A stretch of 64,000 nt of DNA from contig CM077667.1 in the NCBI GenBank assembly GCA_039707655.1, positions 58,247,628-58,311,627 of the forward strand. The letters are read 5' to 3'. A program made the position numbers and the translations under genes. The stretch comes from Elymus sibiricus (Eukaryota; Streptophyta; Magnoliopsida; Poales; Poaceae). The stretch's first letter is position 1. The number at the start of each line of letters is the position of its first letter. Shown here piece by piece: positions 10,081 to 20,376 of this stretch. Under the pieces are notes generated by a model. It did not search any database, was not told the origin of the DNA, and saw only the letters and a program-made list of their open reading frames with translations.

Positions 10081-11515
10081 CTCCTGGAGGTGGAGGAGGA
10101 GGGGCATCATTTCCAATGCCTTGAGATTGCATAAGATCCTATAATAGTATAGTCATGTTAGCATTGTTCGTCGCTAAATAATGAATGGGGCAAAATTTAG
10201 AGAATGTTCTACCTCTAGTTTTTTCTCGAGAAGCTTGAACCTTTCGTTCATTTCTGCGCTCTCCTTCTCCCTTTTCTCCTCCTCAGCCTGGCGCCTTTGC
10301 TCCTCAACCTGCCGCCTTTGCTCCTCTTCAGCAGCCCGTTGTTCCAATAATTCCTGTAATATGCATTACGGTCATATAGGTTGCAAGGGTGGTATTTCGA
10401 GGCATGGGCATAAATGAACGGTTATGATGCTAACCTTGAGATGCATGATCTCACGTGACGCGGTGGTCGGGCGACTCTGTATGGACGGAGTTGAGCTTGT
10501 GCTCGACGCACGTATCACGTGGAGCTTGCGATGCGAGGAGGTGGCTATTGCCCCGTTGCAAAGGAGGTGGCGGCCATGTCCCTTCCTCTCACCAGCAATG
10601 ATAAGCAGCTCTGGATCAAGTGGCTTGGACGTGGGTTCGGCGTCATGCCCGTGCACCTCCTGGAAGACCTCTCTGAAGGTCTCGTACCTCTCCGGCGCCG
10701 ACTGGCTGCGGAACTCGGCGCCATCCTTCCCCTTGTGGCCTTCTTTCCAGGCCTCCAAGATGTGGACCGAGCGACCAAGCTCCGACTCCTACAAAAGTAA
10801 CCATCAACCTTAATGAACGAAGATGCACCGTGCGACAAAGGTAACATCTCATTCCACATACCATGTGTTGCTTCAGAGTGGTTAGGTTCCGGCTCCCCTG
10901 GACATGCGACGGGCCTGGCATTTTGGCGCGTTCGTTACCCTTCTCCACATGTTGCGCCTGCCATGCCGGGTCACACCACATGTCAGCCAGGGCCTCCCAA
11001 CAATCTTCCTTCATCCAGTTTTCCATCGGCTAGTCAGACAAAAACGAATCATTGACTAATGCATCAAACAAGCGGTGGATGACTCAAAGTACTAACAACC
11101 AATAGTGTCACTTACCACCGACAAGTATTCTTCTTTCTCCAAATTTGTCTGGCAAGCAGTTTTCCTCGTGATCTTCTCGCCCTTGTCATCGAGCAGCCGA
11201 CACTGCATCACGGCCTTGTACCACAACGTGTGCTTGACGTCGGAGAGTATATTCCGGGCTGATTTCATGAGGGATTTTGTTGCCTTGTCTTTCTCACCAT
11301 CCACACAAGAAAATACTTCCTACAAGAAAGCATATGGCAGTTAATTACAATAATTCGGATATGGAACAATGAAGTGGCAAAGATGCTTACATGAAAACCG
11401 TCGATGACCTGGGCGGCCATGGTGACACTTCCTACATGCGTGTGGCCCATGCCTATGCATGAAAGGTTTGTGTGGTGTTTGAATACCCAACGCACATCCT
11501 TGACGTCGCAGATAG
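10081..11515 (-). CDS. TNPA-like (plant Transposase_24 family) accessory protein, minus strand
   Basis: At least five exons on the minus strand. 11515-11397 encodes a VKDVRWVFKHHTN... start. About 11322-11118 encodes CVDGEKDKATKSLMKSARN and LWYKAVMQCRLLDD. About 11030-10865 encodes WMKEDCWEALADMWCDPAW and ends NLTTLKQHM before a GT donor. About 10790-10440 encodes SELGRSVHILEAWKEGHKGKDG and the LIIAGERKGHGR segment. 10360-10190 is a Glu/Arg/Gln-rich coiled coil (LEQRAAEEEQRRQVEEQRRQ), and a proline-rich tail closes near 10081. The order matches the En/Spm TNPA-like or Ptta family, whose members bind subterminal motifs and dimerise by the coiled coil. It is a diverged relative of the plus-strand gene at 15676. 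The first exon and exact splice sites are uncertain. Confidence 0.65.
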
Positions 11516-12690
11516 AAAGAATCTCAACTTTTGATTACCTTGTAAACGAAGAGCTGCTGTAACATGGAGAAGCAGGTATTTGCCGTGGCCTATCCCTCTC
11601 GGTGCCGGTCAACGCCCTAGACCGCCGAGGCCACCGGATGGGTTCTCGATCTCGAAACCGCCTGACGAGGGGGCGAGGGGACCAACCCTACATGCGTGTG
11701 GCCCATGCATATGCATGAAAGGCTGGTGTGGTGTTTGATCCAACGCACATCCTTGATGTCGCAGATGCCTCACAAAACACACACACGGGAGGGAACGTCG
11801 AGGACCGGCTGCGTTCGTCCCCGAGATCGAGCCGGCGGTGGGCGGTCCCGTCACAGAATTGGCATAGACTTGGCCTGGCATCTCACGATGACCTGCCGTA
11901 ACACGAAGAAGCAGGTATTCACCGTGACCTACCCTCTCTCGTTGCCGGTCAACGCCCTAGACCGCGGAGGCCACCGGATGCATGCTCGATCTGGAAACCG
12001 CCCGAGGTACTTTCGCACACCGGTGCCATGGCATGCCCCTCCCTCGTTTGCGCAAGGCCTAGGCATGCCGCAAGGACATCACAAAGGATTTCCCATGCCG
12101 CTTCCGGGCATGATTTCATGTGGTGCCTTGTAGGTTTGGAATTTCCGGCGATGAAACCCTAGCAGAGCAATAAATTTCTCGAATATTGCACGCGGGTCCG
12201 AAAAATGCGGGGGCGTGGAATGTGTCATGCGATGGTCTCCTTTGAGAGCACGAGAAGTTTTGAGGCCAACGGAGCAACAGGACCCGCACTTCCTGCACAA
12301 ACCGGACACGTTCCCTCTCGATACCCAGAGACTAGCTCGGAGATGGTGCAGTTTAGAAGTGTCCTGAGGGGAGGCTTATTCGAAACATGCCCAAACTTTT
12401 ACCACACCCTACATGGGCCATGTGATGACACCGTGCCATCTCTCGAGGAATTCCAGCATCGTACGCTTTTCCGAGGATTTGAACTTTTGCATCAGGCATG
12501 CCACCGAGGTACTTTCGCCCCTAGGTGCCATGGCATGCCCCTCCCTCATCTGCGTAAGGCCTAGGCATGCCACAAGGACATCACAAAGGATTTCCCATGC
12601 CGCTTTAGGGCATGATTTCATGTGGTGCCTTGCAAGTTTGGAATTTCCAGTAATGAAACCCTAGCAGAGCAATAAATTTCTCGATATAAA
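11428..12690. repeat. Interleaved direct repeats upstream of the minus-strand gene
   Basis: Three pairs are visible: CATGCGTGTGGCCCATGC... at 11435 and 11690; GAAGCAGGTATT...GTCAACGCCCTAGACCGC at 11568 and 11909; and a ~155-bp unit, GGCATGCCCCTCCCTC...AATAAATTTCTCGA, at 12033 and 12533. The first pair duplicates coding sequence of the minus-strand gene. The region has no intact gene and looks like the result of repeated unequal exchange. Confidence 0.75.
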
Positions 12691-12769
12691 TGCAAAGCTA
12701 GCTACTAAAAATGATATCTGAAGTGAGTGATAGAAAGAAATGGGGTCGGCTAAGATCTAGGTTTAGGTA

Positions 12770-13005
12770 CTTTACCGAGAGTAACTCTTTGTAAAGGTGA
12801 ACGTTGCCGAGAGAGGCTCTCGGTAATAGGTGAAACCTAGATCTACGGCTTGTACTTTACCGAGAGCCCTCTCGGAAAAGGACCCAAGATCTAGTGTACC
12901 ATCTTTACCAAGCGTTTTGTCGGCTCTCGGAAAAGCGCCTGCGAGATCTAGGGTTAGGGTTAGTACTTTTACCGAGTGCCTCCTTGAGTTGACTCTCGGA
13001 AATAG
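12770..13005. repeat. Internal CCGAGAG array (second)
   Basis: Seven or so CCGAGAG or CTCTCGG words (such as TTGCCGAGAGAGGCTCTCGG) embedded in GGTGAAACCTAGATCT-type spacers, as in the left terminal array. It sits just upstream of the leader of the transposase gene and could serve in its regulation. Confidence 0.8.
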
Positions 13006-13987
13006 TTCCCGCGGGGACTTATCCAAAATTCCAAATTGCGCGCCCACTCATCTCTCACTCTTCCTCTCTTTCCCTCAGCGCCGCCCCTGCGTCCGCCTCC
13101 GCCCCTCAGAGCCGCCGCCACCGCCGTGCTCCACCACCGCCGCCGCCCCTCAGAGCCGCCTCCGCCTGTCAGAGCCGCCGCCGCCGCCGTGCTCCACCTC
13201 CTCTGCCATCCCCTGCCCCGTTGGTGAGTCCCTTCAATGTCATTTTTTAGGTGTATATGTCAGTGGAGGAGCCAGGAATTTTTTAGGTGTATATGTCACT
13301 GCCAGAGCCACGGAGGGAGAGGGCTCCGGCGTGAGTGAGTGCGTTTTGTTCATGTGTGTGTGAATTTTTATTTCTTATGTGTGTGTGAGTGAGTGTTGTT
13401 GATGTGTGTGTTTTGGACATATGATTGACACTACTTCATTATTTCGTGCACGACATGCATCTATTTTGACAATAGAGAGTGAATTCCGCCGCAGGCTTCA
13501 AGGGTAATCTCTTCCCGTTCATGTGTAGGTTTCCATTTTTTGTAGATCACCTAAATATTCGCGTAACCTAGGCGTCTCCCGTTCGGAAGGGTTGCATTTA
13601 TAAATATGCAAGTCTTTGCATATTTATAACCTCGACTCTTTCGAATTGTCCACGTTTTCCATGGACAGCCCGAGGATGTGTAGGCTGGTCGTTTTCATGC
13701 CATACTTCGATCTGAGACAGAATTTTGACGGTGTCTCCTTGTTGTTGTCTGGATACACATCCTCTCGGCTTATTGCCGAGATGTGTATTTGGAGAACAGC
13801 GGGGAGGTGCTGCCGAAATTTTGTCTCGGATCGGAGTACGTCATGGAAACAGACCCAGCCTACACATCCTCTGGTGGGATTAGGACATATCTTTACCTAT
13901 TAGATAGCTCAGTGCATGTCGTAAAACTTGATGGAACCACTTGTTACATAAAAAACATTATGTGTGTGTTTCACATTATCTCAGAGG
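13006..13987 (+). promoter_or_regulatory. Transposase leader region with perfect hairpin
   Basis: A C-rich stretch with GCCGCCGCC units (13080-13200) is followed by TG-rich spacer and by sequence typical of long 5' leaders of grass CACTA transposases. At 13598-13629 TTATAAATATGCAA and TTGCATATTTATAA form a perfect 14-bp inverted repeat around a 4-base loop. A splice acceptor (ATCTCAG) precedes the start codon at 13988. No separate gene is seen. Confidence 0.5.
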
Positions 13988-15341
13988 ATGGAAGATCGTG
14001 AGTGGATGTACACCAGACATCCCAGCCTGGAGGGTATGACCCCTGAGTGGAGGTCGAAGACCAATGATTTCCTGGAATTAGTATTTGCTGGAGAAACGTC
14101 TGTTCGTGGAATTTGGTGCCCATGCACGGAGTGCGATAACCAGGTTGAAAGAGATAAGATTACTATGAGTAAACACTTAGGCAAATATGGGTTTATGCCA
14201 GGCTATTACCGGTGGATCTTTCACGGTGAGACAGAACTGTCCAGAGCGGAGGTGGTGCGATAGTGCACCGGCGAATATGATACTCGGATTGAAAACCTTT
14301 TAGATGACATCCACCGTGCAGATCCGCGGGAGGACTCGAACTCCGAGGAGCCACCGGAAAGCCCAGAAGAGTATCATGCAGCTTTGTTTGCGGCATAGAA
14401 ACCCCTTCATGCCCATACAGAGGTTACTCAACTAGATGGCATCGCACGCCTAATGGCCCTGAAGGCAACCCATTGCATAACCATAACTTGCTTCAATGAG
14501 TTATTGTCAGTTATTGCTAGCCTACTGCCTAAAGAAAACATATTGCCAAAGAACATGCATGAGTCGAACAAAATCCTCGGTTCACTTAAGATGCCGTATT
14601 TGCAAATACATGCTTGTCCAAACGGATGCATGTTATTTAGAAATGAACATAAAGATACGAACTACTGTGTCAAGTGCAAATCCTCTAGGTATATTGAGGT
14701 ACAAAATGATGATGGTAGAAAGAGGCAGTTCAAAATTGCCGTCAATATCCTTCGATATATTCCATTCACAGAAAGGATCCAGAGGCTTTATATTACCGAG
14801 GAAACTGCCCAATATATGAGATGGGCCGCCGAAGGGAATATGTACAATACAAAAAAGATGCAACATCCACGGGATGGTGAAGCATGGAAGAAATTTGTTC
14901 AAATTCATAAGAAAACGGATGACTAGAAGAGTGTAGCTGTTGGGGTAACAACCGATGGGTTCAATCCATATGGTTTGATGGCTGCCATATACAATTGTTG
15001 GCCAGTATATGTTATCCCCCTGAATCTGCCCCCTGGCTGCCATATACACTTGTTTGCCAGTATATGACGAAGATGATGCAGAGGAAGATGATGGCGTGCA
15101 TCACAAAGATGATGCTATGGAACATGAGGCCATGGATGCCATGGAAGTAGATAATGCGGAGGACGAATACGAGGATGTTTCTGACCCTCGAGATTTGGCA
15201 TTACTTCTGCGATGGCAAATGGGGCTAGATGATGATGAGGGTCCCCCTGAAAACTTCGAGGATGAATGTATGAACGGGAGTGATAGCGATGATGACAGCC
15301 CTGATCCAAATGTTGCACCTAATATTGACCCCTATTTCTAA
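13988..15341 (+). pseudogene. CACTA-1 transposase (TNPD/Tnp2 family), internally deleted
   Basis: The start is chosen at ATG 13988 after a splice acceptor. Residues 1-90 form the transposase-associated zinc domain, with WMYTRHP, FLELVF, CPCTEC and KHLGKYGFMPGY. The N-terminal part of Tnp2 follows: LPKNMHESNKILGSLKMPY, then ACPNGCMLFRNEH, CVKCKSSRY, PFTERIQRLYI and MRWAAEGN. The sequence then runs into GVTTDGFNPYG and stops near 15030. The catalytic core, the DUF4218-like and the DUF4216-like parts are absent. An acidic C-terminal tail (15054-15341, many Asp and Glu) follows directly. The frame is continuous but is broken by three TAG codons (14261, 14394, 14924). Flanking 32-bp imperfect repeats (14980-15011 and 15035-15066) mark the deletion junction. 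The product is non-functional. Confidence 0.85.
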
Positions 15342-15675
15342 AAACTCCATGTAATCGAGTGAGAACTATGTATGCGTGTCACAACTCCATGATTTGTGTA
15401 ACAACTCTTCGTATTCGTATGTGCAACAACTCTATGTATTTATGTGTGTAACAACTCTACGTATTCGTATGTGCAACAACCCTATGTATTCGTGTGTGTA
15501 ACAACTCTATGCATTCGTGTGTGCAACAACTCTATGTATTCGTGTGTGTAACAACTATATGTATTATTGTGACAACTCCATTTATTCTTCATATGTGGTA
15601 TATTTAATGTATTTACATCAAGTTGTATCATCTGTACTAACTGGTTTGTTCTTCGTCGTATCAGGTGATTGAAAC
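15342..15675. repeat. AACAACTCTATGTATTCGTG minisatellite
   Basis: 15375-15570 holds six or so units of about 30 bp (CAACAACTCTATGTATTCGT followed by GTGTGTAA) between the transposase stop and the next gene. It probably forms the transposase 3' untranslated region and intergenic spacer. Confidence 0.75.
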
Positions 15676-17244
15676 ATGACAGGTGGCAACAAGAATCCAA
15701 ATGAAAGTTTGAAAGATGTGGCAGCTCTGTACAATGATCAACTTGCTCGACCGGTGAAAGAGGTGTCCGCTCCTGCATCGGTTGCCACAGCCGCCAAGAA
15801 GGCTAAACAGCCGGCGGGTCTACCCCCCCCCTTGAAAAACTGTGTGAAATGAGGTCGAGTAGGACGCGGGGGAGGAGGAGTAGGAGGCGGAGGAGGCGGG
15901 GTAGGAGGAGGAGGAGGCGGAGAGGATGTGACTCGTGGAGGTAGACGAGGTTGCGGAGAGGAGGCGGCTGGAGGAGGCAGACGAGGAGGAGGAGTAGATG
16001 GGGCAGTAGGAGGAGGCGGGCGAGGAGGGGGACGAGGAGGACGAGTAGGGGGACGAGGAGAACGTAGAGCAGCCCGGAGTAGAGCACCTCTTTCTTCTCC
16101 TGGACCCTCTGATGCGGTGCTTCGCCAGCCTTAGGAGGAGGATGCACGATGGCTGGAGGAGGAAATAGAGGATGGGGAGGAGGCGGGTGAGGATGAGGAG
16201 GAGGTGGTGGAGGACGCCGCCACCGAGAGGAGGCTGGTTGTTCGTCAGGTTTCTCAGGGTGGGGATGAACCCTCATGAGTGACGGAGCACCACGCGGTTC
16301 GACTATCAGCACTACTTCCACACGGAAAGTGTGGCTGCGTGGTCCTTCAAAGCTTCCAAAACGTCCATATGTGCATAGAAACGTGTTGATCAAACGAGTG
16401 GGAGAGAAGTAAGTGGTTATATCGAGTCATCCCATATAAATTGTACCTTTGTCATTTCATCACATATAATATGACTTCACTCTTCCTAATACAGGAGCTT
16501 AATAAAAGCTGGTGAGAGGCGTCCGCCACGTCCGCCGAGTGGCATCATTGGGGGTCTTTGTAGGTTAAATTATCCTGGACTGGTCACTTTGCCAAACGGG
16601 GTCACTGAGCCAGCTTGGTCATGGAATCACTATAAACTCGCTCCGGATTTCCTGGATATGCGTCAGAGGGTTTATGATACCAGAGCCTTGCGAGTGGTCA
16701 ATGATTTCTGGGTAAGTCCTTTCAAACACCGCAATGTCAATACCAAAAGATTTAAATTTGCCATAGTCATGATTTTACCCTTCTCACATGTGTGCATGTT
16801 TATAGGATTTCTTTACATGCGTAGATGGTGAGAAGGATCCTGCCAATGTGGTGGTTGAGAATATTGCCAAGAAACTAGTCCATGACATGCACTATGAGGA
16901 GCGCGTCCGGTTAGTGGTCAAGTATCATGAGGACTATCTCAACCAGAAGATTTCCAAAGAGGATGCTCGAGGGAAGCATCTTACACGGGACATGTACTTC
17001 AAGGCAAGTGATGATGGATGCCTGTTATTCCCTACATTACCGCAAATTAGATTCCTTACTAAGATGCATCTGTTTACTTATTACAGGTGATTCCTCGGTG
17101 GTGCGCTGACAAACGTCCGTGCTGGGAGAAGATCGTCAAATGGTGGACAGATCCAGGGTGGCAAGATGAACACAAGGCAATAGGGGAACGACGTAAGTTG
17201 ATGGGTTGTCTAGGACACCGTCAAGGCAACCTCACCATCCCAGG
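15676..17244 (+). pseudogene. TNPA-like gene, 5' portion (split by retroelement A)
   Basis: ATG at 15676 begins an N-terminal segment rich in Lys and Ala. A C9 run near 15830 breaks the frame; one extra C would lead into LEKLCEMRSSRTRG and an Arg-rich stretch (about 15850-15990). After an intron ending near 16495, exons encode KAGERRPPRPPSGIIGGLCR and WSWNHYKLAPDFLDMRQRV (to 16711), then FFTCVDGEKDPANVVVENIA (from about 16806), and IPRWCADKRPCWEKIVKWW (from about 17087). This is the Transposase_24/TNPA-like family, homologous to the minus-strand gene at 10081-11515. The exon is interrupted at 17244 by insertion of retroelement A (TSD CCAGG) and resumes at 45327. Confidence 0.7.
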
Positions 17245-18215
17245 TGTCGGGTCACGATGCACACGATCACCTATGGGGCCACGGACCCCTTTGTGGTTCG
17301 GCAGGGGTGAGGTCATGTTGCACAAACAACAGAGGTGGTGAGGCAGCACGACGACGAGACGCTGGTGTTTTACCCAGGTTCGGGCCGCCGGGAAGCGTAA
17401 AACCCTACTCCTGCTTTGGTGGATTGATCGGGGGAGCATGAAGCGCACGCAGTGCTCAAACCCGGCAAGGTTGCCTTCGGGGGAGCCGCTACGCGAGCAC
17501 AAGTGTCCAAAGGTCTGAATCTTTAGCTAGGCTGCCTTGGGCCTCCTTTTATAGCTCAAGGGGCAACCACAGTGGCAAAACAGACATTATCTTGTGATTA
17601 GATAGCCAACGGTGCTATCATACCTAACTCTGGCACTTAGGACAAAATGCCATAAATGCTAGCCTAGGTGGCATACGGGGACGCATCCCCGGCAGGCTTT
17701 TACCACCGCTTTAGCTAACTATTGCTCAATATCTTGACACACCTCTGGACGGGTGTCAAACGGGCATAATCTGTCTCCTAGCGAGTCGCCACGTACTTAG
17801 CGAGAGCCACTTAGCCACCTGAGGGCTCGACACCGCATCGACAAATGACTGGCGTTGCGATGCGGTGGAGCGGTGGCCGATCGGCTCGCGCCTGCCGAGG
17901 GATGGCTTGCCGGGTCTTCCTGAAGATGTGCGCGCCTCGGTCCTCGGCAGGCACCGGGGACGTGACTGGCGCGGTTCGGGCCCGTTCTGGGCCGTTGCAT
18001 CGACCTTGCCGGCGTTGCTTAGCCAGGGTAGGTTGCTTCTGTCGGAGTCTTGGTCTTGAATGTTGGCTTCGTCTTCTTGATGCGCTCCTTGATCTCAAGT
18101 AGAGCGGCTTCTCTGGTTTGGACTAGTTTTGACTGTACTTACGTTGATGGGTTCCGCTACTACTGTCTATGCATAAGTCAGGGGCACTGGGTACCCCAGT
18201 CCTAGTGGACCGACA
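17245..18215 (-). repeat. 3' LTR of retroelement A
   Basis: This uninterrupted 971-bp LTR carries antisense R/U5 words (TTTACCCAGGTTCGGGCC, AAAACCCTACTCCTGC) that show minus orientation. It ends in GGACCGACA at 18215. Confidence 0.9.
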
Positions 18216-20376
18216 GGAGCCCCCGGGTCTGGCCCAAACGCGCTCGCCCAACACCGTTGGGTCATGCCCAAAATTTATGCACAGGCGAGCAATATGAGGG
18301 AGTAACTGCTGACTTTCAAGCCAGCACTTACCTACTACCTCAGGCCGTTTCCGCCACGCGCGCCGCATGCATTGCGGGGAGTTTGCAGTGGACACGCATG
18401 GCTCAAAGGCGTGGGAGTGACAGAAACTGCAGTGCCAGGGATTGGAGCAAGGGGGTGGTTACCTGTTAGCTCGTGATCATGATAGTGGGATTGGTGGAGA
18501 TGGGCGGCCTCCTTGGAGCGGAGGAGAGCCAACCCCCGTGCCCTTCCCTATAAATTGGGGGGGGGGGGTCATGACAGGCGATGCTCATCCATTCCCTTCT
18601 CCTCCTCGATCTCAGGTTCACATAGCTTGCCCTTCTTCTCCGTCTTTGGACCGTCCCTTCCCTCCTGATGGTCAGGGGGAAGGGTTGGGCGAGCGCGCCT
18701 GCCACCGCAGGGTCTTCTTTTTGTGTCCGTGCCCAGCCCCCGGCTTGGGTTGAAGGTTTTGGACTGAGAGCTGGCGGGAGGGGCCTTGGACGGGGGAGCG
18801 GGCGGCGCGGCGGCTGCGCCAGGGGCAGCTGCGGTGGCGCATCTGCCGCTGCATCGCCCGCTGCTTCGGTCTTGGCGGAACGCCGCGCGGATGACACTGC
18901 GCTGGAGTCTATAGCGAAAACGCAGTGTTGTGGTCGACTGTGGTCTCTGCGCTCCTTCTTCAAGGCGACGGAGAAAGATCGTCCGTACGGCCGTCGGCTG
19001 CGCGCGACTGGTCGCGGCAGCGGTCCATCATGGGTCGTGGCAGAGTTCTCCACCCATGGCATTATGTATCCCGCACATGGGTGGGAGCCTTTTGCCTGCG
19101 TGTACTCCTTAAGGGCAGGGAGTCTTCCCTGCCTCGGGTCGACGGGGACGACCATGCTCTCTGTGAGGTTCTTCGGGAGGCTTGGCGTTTGCCTCGGCTG
19201 CCTCGTCGAGGGCTCGGAGGACGGCGGAGGTGCCCCCTTGAGCGGTGGCAATGAGGAAGATAACGGCAGCGGCAACCCACGATGCTTCAAGAGCGGGGAC
19301 GACAACTCCGACGCGTCGTGATTGCCGGCTGCACCATCATCACCGGCTGTGCTTCGGTAGCACCACCATCTGCACCTGCCCTCCGTCTTCTTCCTCCCTG
19401 CCGGCTTCGTCCGCCCTGCCTAGGGGCAGGGTCCTTCTGATCCTCCAGGGAACGCGTCTCGCTGGTCCTGGCGGGGAGGCGTCGAATCCCAGCCAGGCGC
19501 TCCTTTTTCCCTCTTTTTCTTCTCCACTTAATCCCTAGGAGGAGAGGGACAAGAAAGGCATTACGGGGCACTTATCTTTTTATAAATCAAAAGATGTGGG
19601 CGCTTGCCAGGTTTTAGCCAATCATAATGTAATCTTTATCCATTTTGTATCGAAAATGAATGAAAGAACGCTATTTCTCTTCCTTAAGTACTACCCCTTT
19701 CTCCCCATGTTTATACCGTGTCAGCATGTTTGTCCTTGTCGCACGGAAGTATTTGCCGGGTCAGTACTAACCGCGAGCGCCAAAGGGGGGGAGAGCCCCC
19801 GGCAGCAGACTGGTATTATTCCCTGGCAAGGCTCCTTGTCGGTATCGGCGCGCCCCCCCAGAGCTGATAAGTGACAGGAGCTGGGGGACGGATCATCCCG
19901 ACAAGGGTTTCCATTGCGTGAAGGACTCCATTGTACACAGTCAAAAAGGATAGCAAGGGTTTCCTTAAGGGAGCAAATGGCACCGAGCTTGGAATATGTG
20001 TTTAGACTTATCTTCTCAGGCAGTATCCCTTTCTAGAGTACGACGGGCCGCCGTCCTTGTTTTTTTGCCCTTCTTCCCTGTTTTCCTGACGGTCAAACAT
20101 GTAGGACAGGAGGCCTCTGTCCTCTGGAGAGAGATAGAATGCGGTAACAAGGATCACAGGCTCATCAAGTACTCTAGCAATTTTCTAAAATTTAAAAGCG
20201 ATAACATTGCAACATAAAAATGCATAGTAAACATGCAGTTCGATGGTATGATGCAATGCCTAGCTTTATTATTGCATGCATAGGGTCTGCGCCTGGCTTT
20301 GCACAAAGGGTTACATGCACTGCGGCAAGGCTTGTACAAAAGGTGGTTGCCGGGGGCTGAGCCCGGCAACCGCGCC
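18216..20376 (+). other. Retroelement A region between pol and 3' LTR, possible antisense transcription unit
   Basis: There is no sense-strand domain here. On the plus strand there is a TATA-like CTATAAATTG at about 18549, a CT-rich leader (18590-18670), a GC-rich open frame (18668-19321) of Ala/Gly/Arg-rich composition, and a tail with AATGAATGAAAGAA (about 19657-19671) that could act as a polyadenylation region. The layout parallels the clear antisense gene of the second Tat element at 25929. The open frames on both strands may be only a composition effect, so coding is doubtful. Confidence 0.35.

Noticed and set aside
11696..12133. 145-codon plus-strand frame upstream of the minus-strand TNPA-like gene
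   Set aside because: Lies across the direct-repeat region and is antisense to duplicated coding sequence; no domain or splice pattern supports it.
15803..16393. 196-codon minus-strand Leu/Pro-rich frame
   Set aside because: It is the antisense of the Arg-rich coding stretch of the TNPA-like gene.
18466..19305. 279-codon minus-strand frame in retroelement A
   Set aside because: GC-rich, low complexity and overlapped by an equally long plus-strand frame. No domain is visible, so it is not called as a gene.
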